DNA of 64,000 bases from Metabacillus arenae (lineage in GTDB: Bacteria; Bacillota; Bacilli; Bacillales; Bacillaceae): the NCBI RefSeq assembly GCF_014773385.1, contig NZ_JACXAI010000008.1, forward strand, positions 17,415-81,414, written 5' to 3'. Below, piece after piece: positions 47,052 through 55,233 of this stretch. Both the position numbers and the translations under genes were made by a program. The first letter of the stretch is position 1. Each line of letters opens with the position of its first letter. A model generated the notes under the pieces. It saw only the letters and a list, made by a program, of their open reading frames with translations. It was not told where the DNA came from and ran no database searches.

Positions 47052-47204
47052 ATGAAGGATAGAGAAAATGAACAGGAAATGAGTATTAACGAAGCTGAAT
47101 ATGTGCCTCATCCAAAAGATGGAGACTCTTACGCTCTTTTTTTGCATGAGCCTTACCATTTGTTATCTAAGGATGACATAACTAAAAATGAAGAAACACA
47201 ATAG
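47052..47204 (+). CDS. Small hydrophilic protein, 50 aa, unknown
   Basis: The ATG at 47052 follows an excellent AAAGGAGG site. The 50 residues are acidic and polar (EYVPHPKDGDSYALFLHEPY), with no membrane segment. A strong terminator follows immediately, so this is probably a genuine single-gene transcript. I do not recognise a family. Confidence 0.6.
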   Translation: MKDRENEQEMSINEAEYVPHPKDGDSYALFLHEPYHLLSKDDITKNEETQ

Positions 47205-47210
47205 CATTTC

Positions 47211-47247
47211 AGCTGGTCCTTAACCCTATTAAGGAGCCAGCTTTTTA
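47211..47247. terminator. Bidirectional terminator
   Basis: AGCTGG-CCTTAA / TTAAGG-CCAGCT stem and TTTTT after the small gene, shared with the convergent fluC pair. Confidence 0.8.
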
Positions 47248-47625
47248 TCATGTATAACTTAATATCAAGCCAATAGAATACATAAAAATACTCCCGGTAA
47301 TGGTTATGAAGACATATAAGCATGCTTCTTTCGTCCTGCCTTTTTGTAATAACTCCAGTGCTTCCACACTGAAGGTTGAGAACGTTGTAAACCCACTTAA
47401 AAAACCAAATCCAATAATAAAATAGCTAGGATTCCTTTCGATGTTTGGAAGAAGACCAAACAATAAACCTAATAGGAAGGAACCGACCACATTGATGATC
47501 ATCATAGCAATAGGAAAGCGAATGCTCAATTGCGCTTTTTCTACCATTGTCATGATCAATTTCCCGAGTAAAAAGCGGCCGACAGCACCTAAACCTCCTC
47601 CAATTGCACTAAATAGAATAATCAT
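47248..47625 (-). CDS. crcB: Fluoride channel FluC/CrcB, subunit 2
   Basis: This 125-residue four-helix membrane protein exports fluoride passively. It contains the family motifs GGGLGAVGRFLLG, MMIINVVGSFLLG and SGFTTFSTFSVE, the last including the conserved Phe/Thr fluoride track. It overlaps the upstream crcB-like gene by 4 bp (ATGA), so both are made together. Many Bacillus species carry such a pair, which probably acts as a heterodimer or as two homodimers. Confidence 0.92.
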   Translation of the reverse strand: MIILFSAIGGGLGAVGRFLLGKLIMTMVEKAQLSIRFPIAMMIINVVGSFLLGLLFGLLPNIERNPSYFIIGFGFLSGFTTFSTFSVEALELLQKGRTKEACLYVFITITGSIFMYSIGLILSYT

Positions 47626-48017
47626 GTATGTTTCCTTCCTCTAATAAAAGATTCTCCTGCGTTTTGTCCCAATAAAAAACCAATAAAGGAAGCAAAAATG
47701 CCGCCTATTATCGAAAGGATCATATATAAAGAAGCGGCAAAGTAGTCTGCTGATTGAATGAACATCATCGTTTCACCTGCAAATGTTGACATCGTTGTAA
47801 AACCTCCGCAAAGACCTGCAGAAAGCCCAGCAGTAAGCCAACCTTGTTTTGATACAGAAAGAAAAAAGGCAGTAAGGAATCCGAGAAGGAAACTCCCAAT
47901 TAAATTAACAATTAGGGTAGCATATGGAAAGTTCTCTGTCATAATTGAAATGCTCAAGTATATTCGGGTCATAGTGCCAATGCTGCCTCCAATAAATACG
48001 GCAATTATATGCTTCAT
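47622..48017 (-). CDS. crcB: Fluoride channel FluC/CrcB, subunit 1
   Basis: The 131-residue protein is the first cistron of the pair. It has GGSIGTMTRIYLS, LIVNLIGSFLLG and AGLCGGFTTMSTFAGE. AAAAGGAGA lies before the ATG. I looked for a fluoride riboswitch in the 150 bp upstream and found none. The neighbouring divergent unit is the M-box-controlled mgtE. Confidence 0.92.
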   Translation of the reverse strand: MKHIIAVFIGGSIGTMTRIYLSISIMTENFPYATLIVNLIGSFLLGFLTAFFLSVSKQGWLTAGLSAGLCGGFTTMSTFAGETMMFIQSADYFAASLYMILSIIGGIFASFIGFLLGQNAGESFIRGRKHT

Positions 48018-48165
48018 AAAATTATCTCCTTTTCTTAAAAAGATGGCCAGTTCTATTCATTGTTATCGTTTTCGCTTTATATGAACATAGTTAATTATGC
48101 CAAAGATCAAGCTATAATTCGATGAGGATTTGAGGTTTTATTTCCTCTAAACTAGTGAATTTCTA

Positions 48166-48194
48166 TTGACAGTATTCCTTTTTTTCTGTAACGT
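48166..48194 (+). promoter_or_regulatory. Promoter of the mgtE leader
   Basis: TTGACA (48166-48171), a 17-nt spacer and TAACGT (48189-48194), 20-25 nt upstream of the M-box. Confidence 0.6.
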
Positions 48195-48210
48195 CTTCTA
48201 TGTTAATTAA

Positions 48211-48420
48211 TAAAGGAACTTCGTTAGGTGAGGCTCCTGCATGGATATACGCTGCTGCCCAAAAATGTCCAAAGACGCCAATGGGTCAACAGAAATCATC
48301 GAATTAAGGTGATTTTTAATGCAGCTGGTAAAAATACCTATGCCATGCAGTGCTAAAGCTCTACGAATGAAGGCGCTCGTTTTATTTATCCATGCCTTCA
48401 TTTTGAAGGTTTTTTTATTT
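48211..48420 (+). promoter_or_regulatory. M-box (ykoK) Mg2+ riboswitch with terminator
   Basis: The highly conserved M-box sequence is present: CTTCGTTAGGTGAGGCTCC, GGATATACGCTGCTGCCC, GTCCAAAGACGCCAATGGGT and TCAACAGAAATCATCG. The expression platform can form AATGAAGGC (48367-48375) with GCCTTCATT (48394-48402), or the shorter CCTTC/GAAGG terminator (48395-48409) with seven Ts. High Mg2+ would favour termination before mgtE. Confidence 0.95.
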
Positions 48421-48493
48421 TATAAAACCATTTTTAAAACAAGTACATACAATATTTAAAATGTATGAATTTTTACCATAAGGGGGTGCTGTA

Positions 48494-48610
48494 ATGGATA
48501 ATCCTGACTCGAATAGGTGTAAGGACACTAGAAGTTATGAATTAAGGGAAAACCTAATAAAAGAGTTCTATCCGTTTCGCACCTGTAGTGAAGGGATTGC
48601 TCTAGCTTAA
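48494..48610 (+). CDS. 38-aa ORF between M-box and mgtE (possible leader peptide)
   Basis: The ATG at 48494 follows AAGGGGGTG and encodes 38 residues (starts MDNPDSNRCKDTRSYE, ends FRTCSEGIALA). The stop codon TAA is part of the TAAGGAGG ribosome-binding site of mgtE, 15 nt before its start. Acidic residues and a proline at codons 2-5 recall the start of enterobacterial MgtL, whose translation senses Mg2+; sequence homology is not claimed. It could also be a chance frame. Confidence 0.45.
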   Translation: MDNPDSNRCKDTRSYELRENLIKEFYPFRTCSEGIALA

Positions 48611-48625
48611 GGAGGCTCCATTCCG

Positions 48626-49984
48626 ATGGTAAAAAATATGACATATGATGAGATCATTCTAAGAATGATTTTGTTGGTGAGAGATGGAAAAAGAAAAGAG
48701 TTCCGTGACCTAATTGATGAACTTCAGCCATATGATATGGCAAGTATCTTTAAAGAGATGCCGGAAAAGCATTATTCACGCTTTCTCTCTTTTTTAACAG
48801 TAGAGGATATTACCGATATGATTCAAGAGCTGGAGCAGGAATATCAGCTTGTTGTTTTTAACAAAGTCGGGAAAGATAAAGGAATTCAAATTGTTAACAA
48901 GATGGATAATGATGATCTCGTTCAGTTACTGGAAGAGGTCGATCCTGAATTAAAGAAGCAGTTTCTTTCCAGCATGGAAGATGAGGAATCAAAAGCTGTT
49001 CAAACGTTAATGAATTATCCTCCTGAAACAGCCGGACGGATTATGACGAACCGGTTCGTATGGATAAATAAACATTATACGGTAATGGACGCAGTTACAA
49101 AGTTAAAATCTTTCGCCGAGCTTGCAGAATCAATTAACTATTTATATGTCATTAATGATAAAAAACAGTTAGTTGGAGTTGTTTCCTATCGAGATCTAAT
49201 CCTTGGTGAAGCAACTGATACAATTGCAGATTTAATGTATGAACGTGTCATTTCCATCCATGCGAAAGAAGATCAAGAGGAAGTCGCTAAATTGATTGAA
49301 CGATATGATTTCTTGGCGATCCCCGTAGTAGAAGAGGACAACGTACTTGTTGGCATCGTTACTGTTGACGATGTTATTGATATTGTCATCCAAGAAGCAA
49401 ATGAGGATTATGAGAAATTCGCTGCTTCAGGTAAATCAATTGATTTTGATACGAAAGCTTTTGTAGCCTCTTATCGGCGCCTGCCTTGGCTGATCCTTTT
49501 ATTATTTATCGGACTTATTTCTGGAAGTATTATAAGTGTGTTTGAGGAAACTTTAAACAAAGTGGTAGCACTTGCCTTCTTTATGCCAATGATTGCTGGT
49601 ATGACAGGGAATACTGGTACTCAATCTCTCGCAGTAGTCGTGAGAGGCTTAATTCAAAATGATCTTGATAAAAAAGTGGTAACGAAATTAATCCTTCGAG
49701 AACTCTCAGTGGGGTTAATGATTGGAGTTATTTGCGGTATACTGATCACATTAATTGCCCTTTTCTGGCAAGGCAACCCTTTACTTGGGTTAGTTGTCGG
49801 CAGTTCATTGCTGCTTACATTAATTATCGGAACAATGGCTGGCACTGTTATCCCATTAATTCTCCACAAGCTGAATATAGACCCGGCTATTGCATCAGGT
49901 CCGCTTATAACAACAGTAAATGATATCTTGTCACTGCTTATTTATTTTGGTATAGCCACAGCATTTTTAAACCAATTATTATAG
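48626..49984 (+). CDS. mgtE: Magnesium transporter MgtE
   Basis: The 452-residue homodimeric Mg2+ channel has an N-terminal superhelical domain (residues 1-130), a CBS pair (about 135-260, with YRDLILG and VDDVIDI) that gates the pore by Mg2+ occupancy, and five C-terminal helices including MIAGMTGNTGTQSLAVVVRG, the pore signature. AAGGAGG precedes the ATG. The M-box upstream provides transcriptional control, and the CBS domain adds channel-level control. Confidence 0.95.
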   Translation: MVKNMTYDEIILRMILLVRDGKRKEFRDLIDELQPYDMASIFKEMPEKHYSRFLSFLTVEDITDMIQELEQEYQLVVFNKVGKDKGIQIVNKMDNDDLVQLLEEVDPELKKQFLSSMEDEESKAVQTLMNYPPETAGRIMTNRFVWINKHYTVMDAVTKLKSFAELAESINYLYVINDKKQLVGVVSYRDLILGEATDTIADLMYERVISIHAKEDQEEVAKLIERYDFLAIPVVEEDNVLVGIVTVDDVIDIVIQEANEDYEKFAASGKSIDFDTKAFVASYRRLPWLILLLFIGLISGSIISVFEETLNKVVALAFFMPMIAGMTGNTGTQSLAVVVRGLIQNDLDKKVVTKLILRELSVGLMIGVICGILITLIALFWQGNPLLGLVVGSSLLLTLIIGTMAGTVIPLILHKLNIDPAIASGPLITTVNDILSLLIYFGIATAFLNQLL

Positions 49985-49994
49985 CCTGAATTGA

Positions 49995-50032
49995 AAGAGG
50001 GAACGTATAGTAAATCACTAACGCTCCCTCTT
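49995..50032 (+). terminator. Terminator of mgtE
   Basis: AAGAGGGA/TCCCTCTT stem followed by ATTTATTG(T)7. Confidence 0.75.
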
Positions 50033-50062
50033 ATTTATTGTTTTTTTACGTGATACTGATGT

Positions 50063-50173
50063 TTATGACAGGAGTTCAATTAAAGTCTCATGAGACTTGA
50101 TTCCATGCTGCGCGGCGATATCCAGCATTTTTTGACGGTGGGCTTCTACAAGCTTATTGTAATAGGATAAGTA
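50063..50173 (-). pseudogene. Spo0E-like aspartyl-phosphate phosphatase remnant
   Basis: On the minus strand a frame without a start codon reads NKLVEAHRQKMLDIAAQHGI and then SHETLIELLS, which follows the helix pattern of Spo0E-like phosphatases. The stop falls where the diagnostic S-Q-E-L-D would continue. Upstream the frame is closed by a stop, and an R1-like sequence starts 24 bp away at 50197. It is likely a decayed gene; the similarity is short. Confidence 0.45.
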
Positions 50174-50196
50174 TTAGTTTTTTGTACTTAGTGTTA

Positions 50197-50254
50197 GTGT
50201 CTAGCTCCAGGCTTGTGCTTGTCGCCGAAGGACTAGCGCCCCTGAGCTTTTCTT
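50197..50254 (+). repeat. Short R1-related copy
   Basis: GTGTCTAGCTCCAGGCTTGTGCTTGTCGCCGAAGGACTAGCGCCCCTGAGCTTTTCTTA joins the left-end motif of the 9143 element to the right end of R1, with the interior deleted. Confidence 0.7.
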
Positions 50255-50337
50255 ATTTAGCATGTTTACTCCTCCATGTCATTACAATCTCTATATCTTA
50301 GTATCGGAAGGCACTGAATATTTATTATTCTACTTTT

Positions 50338-50372
50338 AAAAAAGCCCAACTTTTGTTAGTCAGGCTTTTACT
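50338..50372 (-). terminator. Terminator of tnrA
   Basis: Read on the minus strand, AAGCC-TGACT / AGTT-GGGCTT followed by TTTTTTA, overlapping the tnrA stop region. Confidence 0.7.
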
Positions 50373-50694
50373 TTCTGCCATAACGAAAATGTGCATTCAA
50401 TTGACCCTGCAGCATTTTCTTTCTTAAATCTCTGTCTTGTCTTTCTTCTTTTCTCTTCATTTCTTTCAGTATTTCCGCTGTTTGTACACCGTCTTCCCGC
50501 TTATCAGCTATTTCCATTAATCGCTCTACATCCGAGAATGAGTACTTACGTGTTCCTCTAGATGTTCTGTGAGGAGTCAATAAGTGGCGCTCTTCATAGT
50601 AGCGGATTTGCCGATCGGATAATCCTGTTAGCTCACTGACTGTACCAATTGAGATGACCTTCTTGTCTTTATAGGAAAGATCCTCCTGCACCAT
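50368..50694 (-). CDS. tnrA: Nitrogen-responsive regulator TnrA
   Basis: This 108-residue MerR-family protein activates or represses nitrogen genes during nitrogen limitation. The N-terminus ([20 protein letters not shown]), the wing [21 protein letters not shown] and the C-terminal [12 protein letters not shown] are diagnostic of TnrA; this C-terminus is held by feedback-inhibited glutamine synthetase. A perfect TnrA/GlnR box lies about 70 bp upstream. gltAB in this window is a known target class. Confidence 0.95.
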   Translation of the reverse strand: MVQEDLSYKDKKVISIGTVSELTGLSDRQIRYYEERHLLTPHRTSRGTRKYSFSDVERLMEIADKREDGVQTAEILKEMKRKEERQDRDLRKKMLQGQLNAHFRYGRK

Positions 50695-50762
50695 TTTTCC
50701 ACCCCTCGAATTCCTGTATAGCTACTATTATATAAGAAACATTCTTCAAATACACATACTCT

Positions 50763-50779
50763 TGTCAGATTTTCTTACA
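50763..50779. promoter_or_regulatory. TnrA/GlnR operator upstream of tnrA
   Basis: TGTCAGATTTTCTTACA matches TGTNA-N7-TNACA exactly. Its distance to the tnrA start (69 bp upstream) fits autoregulation, as known in B. subtilis. The small gene at 50892 on the other side is divergent and could share the site. Confidence 0.85.
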
Positions 50780-50891
50780 TAAATAATAAAACATAGGTAA
50801 AAAGTTGGGAATTTTCCTAACAAGAAAGGTGAAACAATCTAACTTCATTTGTAAAATAGATACAACCACTCAGAAAGAGGAGGGCTTATAA

Positions 50892-51050
50892 ATGAAAAAA
50901 GAAGAGGCAGTTGACCTCGCAATGAAGATTATTGCACTGGATCTAAAACGCGATGAAATGCTTGAAGACTTATTGGTATTAGTTGGGCGCGATGCACACG
51001 CATTTTTGAGGCAAGTTCAAAACGGAGCATACAAAACTAAAAATATTTAA
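50892..51050 (+). CDS. Small helical protein, 52 aa, unknown
   Basis: The ATG at 50892 follows GAGGAGGG. The 52 residues form likely amphipathic helices (EEAVDLAMKIIALDLKRDEM, LLVLVGRDAHAFLRQVQN). I do not recognise a named family. It is divergent from tnrA with the TnrA box between them, so nitrogen control is possible. Confidence 0.55.
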   Translation: MKKEEAVDLAMKIIALDLKRDEMLEDLLVLVGRDAHAFLRQVQNGAYKTKNI

Positions 51051-51239
51051 ATAATAAAATTTTAATTGTATTGAATGGCTAACATCAACCTTCATAAGGC
51101 GGTTCAGTTGAACTCGTGAACGTAAAATATATAGCAGGGCGAAAATGGGAATCCATAAATGCTTAAACGATGATCTGCCGCTTTACGATTAGATAAAGAA
51201 ATTTCATGAAGAGCTTAAAAATGAAATATTATTCTTACT

Positions 51240-51473
51240 TTACAGGTCATGTACCAGTTTTGACTTTAAATCCTTTAAAAATGTTTCGTTAAATAAACAG
51301 GTTATGTCTTCGAAATGGTTTGAATTACCATTAAATACAGTTAGTATGAGATCTTGGTTTGAAAATTGGAGCATTTGTAATTGGTAAGTACTAGGCTCAG
51401 CTTCATTTAAATAATAAATCATTTTACAATTATCCTTCACTGTCTGATAACCGATCACTTCATAGTTATTCAT
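51240..51473 (-). CDS. Small protein, 77 aa, unknown
   Basis: This is preceded by AGGGAGG and starts at ATG. It is a soluble, beta-rich small protein (NYEVIGYQTVKDNCKMIYYL, LILTVFNGNSNHFEDI) without signal peptide or membrane segment. Family not recognised. Confidence 0.55.
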   Translation of the reverse strand: MNNYEVIGYQTVKDNCKMIYYLNEAEPSTYQLQMLQFSNQDLILTVFNGNSNHFEDITCLFNETFLKDLKSKLVHDL

Positions 51474-51642
51474 TCATTTAACCTCCCTGCAAACGTAGCA
51501 CTAGTTTTGACAGGGAAGTTTGATTGTAAACATGTTAATAGAACCTTAATAAGAGGTAAGAAAATTTTTACAGTACGTTAATAGTCAGCTTACAATCATG
51601 GGTTATGGTTAAATTAGAAAAATAAAACTGGAGTGATAGAAG

Positions 51643-51825
51643 ATGAGCAGGTTTTTAAAAAACGCTCTGGAAGAACAAAGAAACTATTATTATCAGAAGC
51701 TGAAGTTAATTGGTGTTTATAATCATGAAGTGTTATCCAATATGACCATTTCAGAATTAAAACAGGAATATTACTATTTTTACCACAGCATTCCATCGAA
51801 AAAGAAAAGATCAAAACTAAGTTGA
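51643..51825 (+). CDS. Fur-regulated basic protein A-like small protein
   Basis: This 60-residue basic protein with the FbpA-domain pattern (FLKNALEEQRNYYYQKLKLIGVYNHEV, then LTI/MTISELKQEY) resembles the FbpA family, which in B. subtilis assists the FsrA small RNA in the iron-sparing response. No convincing Fur box is visible in the 150 bp upstream, so iron control is not shown. TGGAGTG precedes the ATG, and a terminator follows (51846-51878). Confidence 0.7.
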   Translation: MSRFLKNALEEQRNYYYQKLKLIGVYNHEVLSNMTISELKQEYYYFYHSIPSKKKRSKLS

Positions 51826-51845
51826 TATAAATTTGATTTAATCCG

Positions 51846-51878
51846 TGAGGGAAGAATGTAGTTCTCTCTTTTTTTTTG
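51846..51878 (+). terminator. Terminator
   Basis: GAGGGAA/TTCTCTC stem followed by TTTTTTTTT after the FbpA-like gene. Confidence 0.8.
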
Positions 51879-51909
51879 TAAGATCAGATTTTTGTAAGGT
51901 CAGAAAAAT

Positions 51910-52128
51910 TAAGTTAATTAAAGTATTAACGTATTAAAGTCGGCTATTGATGTCCAGCGCAGGCAGACAGGACGTCCTAGTGCCGGCAGGCATAAGGCCG
52001 TGACGCCTTGGCCGGCCAAGCGCCATCGACCCCTTAGGTCTCAAGGCCAATCCGCCCGAGAAGGTTAAAGAACAACCTTCCTGCCGGCTCTTCTTATGCT
52101 TGTCGCCGAAGGACTAGCGCTTTTCGTT
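51910..52128 (+). repeat. Dispersed element R1, copy 3
   Basis: TAAGTTAATTAAAGTATTAACG through GTCCAGCGCAGG, GCCGGCAGGCATAAGGCC and the GAAGGTT-AAAGAAC-AACCTTC hairpin to GACTAGCGCTTTTCGTT. It is nearly identical over long stretches to copy 1. The spacer from here to the MarR gene (52129-52362) holds only promoter-like AT-rich sequence. Confidence 0.85.
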
Positions 52129-52362
52129 GGTTTTAAATAAAAATAACTGTAAATTAGTTTACAATAAAAAGGATATCTCGGTCTTTTATCGAATACTAAC
52201 TAACAACTAAGAAGATACACTACAAGATTATCTAAAGCGTTATTTTTTAATTATTTTGCATTTTATTGAAAGGGTTTTCATTTAGGGAGAAAAAAGGTAA
52301 AATATTAATAGTATAATAGTAAAAATTTGAGTACTTAAGCTACTGATAAAGAGGGAGATAAT

Positions 52363-52824
52363 ATGAGATTGTCATATACAGAAGAAGAAATTGAACGTTC
52401 ATTAGCTTTATTAAGAGTTTTTGCACGTGCATTTAAAAGCATATCAGAACATTCCATCCGTGATAGTAAAGAACACGGATTTAACCCGACAGAATTTTCT
52501 GTTTTGGAGCTGCTTTATACGAAGGGCCCCCAAAAATTACAACAAATTGGCTCAAGGCTTCTATTAGTAAGTGGAAATGTGACATATGTTATTGATAAGT
52601 TAGAAAAGAACGGATATATTTTTCGGGAGCAGGATCAAAATGATAAACGAAGTGTGTATGCTAAATTAACAGATCATGGACAAGCATACTTGGATGAAAT
52701 TTACCCAATTCACGCTGTTCGAATGGCAAGAGCCTTTTCTGGTCTTACTCCTGAAGAACAAACACAGCTAATCGAACTATTGAAAAAAGCAGGGATCCAT
52801 AGTCAGCATTTATTATTTCGGTAG
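52363..52824 (+). CDS. MarR-family transcriptional regulator
   Basis: This 153-residue winged-helix repressor has an N-terminal dimer helix, FNPTEFSVLELLYTKGPQKLQQIG, then LVSGNVTYVIDKLEKNGYIF (recognition helix) and EQDQNDKRSVYAKLTDHG (wing). The set resembles the MhqR/YkvE-type subgroup that responds to quinones or organic electrophiles; the ligand here is unknown. A single Cys is not seen in the N-terminal sensing position. GAGGGAGA precedes the ATG. No obvious target gene follows, and a small hairpin (AGAGGA/TCCTCT near 52830) lies downstream. Confidence 0.85.
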   Translation: MRLSYTEEEIERSLALLRVFARAFKSISEHSIRDSKEHGFNPTEFSVLELLYTKGPQKLQQIGSRLLLVSGNVTYVIDKLEKNGYIFREQDQNDKRSVYAKLTDHGQAYLDEIYPIHAVRMARAFSGLTPEEQTQLIELLKKAGIHSQHLLFR

Positions 52825-52931
52825 GAAAGAGGAACTTCCTCTGGTATGCAAAGACCCAGTGACCGGTGAAAATTCTGCATTTGAAGTAGAATTGGACAGT
52901 CAAACTGGTACAAGTCATAGGATGTGTTCAT

Positions 52932-52973
52932 TCGCTCATGGATCGGTAAAAATCGTGCGCATAGTCACCAGAT
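52932..52973 (+). repeat. Family C repeat, two diverged units
   Basis: TCGCTCATGGATCGGTAAAAA and TCGTGCGCATAGTCACCAGAT are two adjacent 21-nt units resembling the TCGCTCATAG... array at 63607-64000. The match is partial. Confidence 0.45.
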
Positions 52974-53021
52974 AGAAGCCCAGAATGTCCATAAGATATG
53001 TGGTAAGCTCAAAATAAACAT

Positions 53022-54854
53022 TCACTGTTTTTCTAAAAATGCTAAAATAGCCTGTATTTTTTCGTCTTGAGGATCAGTAAAGTAAGTATGGAATGGGCAT
53101 TCTGATTTTTCTATGCGTTTATTCATTAAAGGGATTGTGAAATGGGTTGGTGATAGTTCTTTATTGACCTCTTCCCAATAAAGGGGTGCTGCTACAGTCG
53201 CTCCTTTGACACCCCTAGGAGAGTAAGGTGCAATGATCGTTTTTCCTTGAGCATGCTGCAAGTAATCTAGATAAAGTTTGTTGCCGCGGTTTCTTTTTAG
53301 GCGCTCAACTGTAAAATCTTCTGGATGAGCTGACACTAAATAGGTAGCCATAAATTCAGTGAATTTTCTTGTATCCTCATAAGTCAATCTGTCTCCTTTT
53401 AATGGAATATGAAGCTGTATTCCTTTATTCCCTGATAACTTTGGAAAAGCCTTGATGTGAAATTGTTCAAACAGTTTTTTAAATTCTAACGCAGCTTTTA
53501 TCGCCAATGGGAAATGGTCTCTTGACGGGGGATCTAAATCAAAGACGATTTCAGACGGTTTGGAAGAAGCTATTGTTTGAAATGGCAAGTGATATTCGAT
53601 GGCTAGTTGATTTCCAAGCCAGGTAAGGGTAGACAAATCATTGCAAACAATATAATTTATTCCCTCCTCCATATGTGTCTGTATGAAAGAAGGAGCATAT
53701 TCGGGGCAATTTTTCTGGTAAAATGCTTCCCCTTCAATGACACCATGAGGGTACCGGATAACGGTCAGCACTTTGTTTTTTAAAAAGGGAAGAAATAAAG
53801 GTGAAGTCTTTAAAAGATAATGAATAAAGACTTCTTTGTTGATAGCCGGATTCTTCCATAATGGCTTTTCTGGGTGGGTGATTTTTACTTCTTCATGGAT
53901 AGGAATTGTTTGAATATGCAGTTTTTCCCAAGTGCATTCTTCAGAGCCAACATCAAATCGAAATGATACAAAGGAAGGCTCTCTTAGCTGACCTTTGTAA
54001 ATTCCAATGTATTTAAGCTCTACGCAAATGGCAGGGTTCATCGAAATTTCTGAAACTGTTTCAGTTATTTTATTTTGTTTCATTATTGTTAATAAAGCGG
54101 CTTTTTCTTCAGAGGAAATGCCGTGAGCAAATACTCCAATGTGTTCAATTTTTTGGTTTTTATATACAGCAGCTTTGAAATAACCATTTTTTTTGTCATA
54201 GCTAGTAATAAAAAAACATCCGTGTTTATAGTTTTTAATTTTTAACCAGTTGCGGGATCTTGCTCCACTTTCCCATGAACTGTTCCGCTTTTTTGCGACA
54301 ACGCCTTCCCCATCATCCTCTTTTACAGCTTTCCAGAGTCTATCACTATCATTGCTGGAGGGAACGTACTGGATCAAATGATGCTTCGAAGGGGAAATTT
54401 CCAAAGGGAATTTTAAGTTGATCATAAGTTCCCTTAATGCTGATTTGCGTTCATCAAAACCTTTTTGCGAAATTTCATTCCCGTTTATTGTGAGAAGATC
54501 AAATGCCAGGAATTGACAAGGCCTGTTGCCGGCATCCTGTTTTATTTTTTCTTGAAGTTTCATTCTACCTCGTACTTGGATATGTTCAAAGTCAGCTTTA
54601 ATTGGAGAAGCTAACGAAACAAGCTCACCGTCAAGAGTAAGCGGAATATATGGACGGAGCTCCTCCAAACGTTCAGTCAAAAAAGCAATAATTTCTGGAA
54701 ATTGGCCTGACAGATCTTTACCGCTTCGGCTGATTAAACGTATGAAATGTGCTTGAATCGATAGAATGGCGCGAAAACCATCATATTTTACCTCATAAAC
54801 CCAGTTGTCACCTGTCGGAATCGATGAGCTTAATGTCGGGAGCATTGGCTTCAT
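53022..54854 (-). CDS. ligD: NHEJ DNA ligase/polymerase LigD
   Basis: This enzyme repairs double-strand breaks with Ku. An ATP-dependent ligase domain comes first, with the AMP-accepting Lys in YEVKYDGFR (Lys23 from the Met at 54854). The C-terminal archaeo-eukaryotic primase-type polymerase domain has the metal Asp pair in VFDLDPP and HIPLKG. No phosphoesterase domain is present, as in the B. subtilis protein (611 aa); starting at 54854 gives 610 aa. The frame extends to 54935, but without a ribosome-binding site there. It lies downstream of ku on the same strand. Confidence 0.92.
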   Translation of the reverse strand: MKPMLPTLSSSIPTGDNWVYEVKYDGFRAILSIQAHFIRLISRSGKDLSGQFPEIIAFLTERLEELRPYIPLTLDGELVSLASPIKADFEHIQVRGRMKLQEKIKQDAGNRPCQFLAFDLLTINGNEISQKGFDERKSALRELMINLKFPLEISPSKHHLIQYVPSSNDSDRLWKAVKEDDGEGVVAKKRNSSWESGARSRNWLKIKNYKHGCFFITSYDKKNGYFKAAVYKNQKIEHIGVFAHGISSEEKAALLTIMKQNKITETVSEISMNPAICVELKYIGIYKGQLREPSFVSFRFDVGSEECTWEKLHIQTIPIHEEVKITHPEKPLWKNPAINKEVFIHYLLKTSPLFLPFLKNKVLTVIRYPHGVIEGEAFYQKNCPEYAPSFIQTHMEEGINYIVCNDLSTLTWLGNQLAIEYHLPFQTIASSKPSEIVFDLDPPSRDHFPLAIKAALEFKKLFEQFHIKAFPKLSGNKGIQLHIPLKGDRLTYEDTRKFTEFMATYLVSAHPEDFTVERLKRNRGNKLYLDYLQHAQGKTIIAPYSPRGVKGATVAAPLYWEEVNKELSPTHFTIPLMNKRIEKSECPFHTYFTDPQDEKIQAILAFLEKQ

Positions 54855-55028
54855 ATTGCATGGAATCCCTTCTCTATAGAATAGTACTAGCTTTTCCAAT
54901 GCCGGCGATTTGATGAAAGAGTTTTTTGAATACATGCTTTGAAGATATCTTTATTGGTGTGGAACTATAGAGTTTTCCGATTAGAAAAATAACTCCGCTA
55001 GTTTGCTGCATAGCTTTATCTTATTTGT

Positions 55029-55148
55029 GTGCAATTTAATGGATAACCGTGCATTTAAACTGATACTCGTGCAATTATCCGGGTGCCGGCGCAATTATGC
55101 TTTTAACGGTGCAAATAATTAGATAACGGCGCAAATACCCGGGTGCCG
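55029..55148 (+). repeat. Family A micro-array (6 exact 20-nt units)
   Basis: Six units with a strict 20-nt period start at 55029, 55049, 55069, 55089, 55109 and 55129. The first is GTGCAATTTAATGGATAACC, the fifth GTGCAAATAATTAGATAACG, and the last GCGCAAATACCCGGGTGCCG. The head G(T/C)GCAAnTA is conserved, and the tail ends in TAAC(G) or TGCCG. It lies between ku and ligD. Confidence 0.9.
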
Positions 55149-55233
55149 TAATAGGTACTGACCATGCATTTAACTCTACCGTCCAATTTTACGAAAATTT
55201 TATGAAAATACTTTATTGGCACCAATTAAAACA

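Noticed and set aside
48018..48165. Fluoride riboswitch in front of the fluC pair
   Set aside because: The conserved GGNGATGGNGTTCGCC core is not found on the minus strand.
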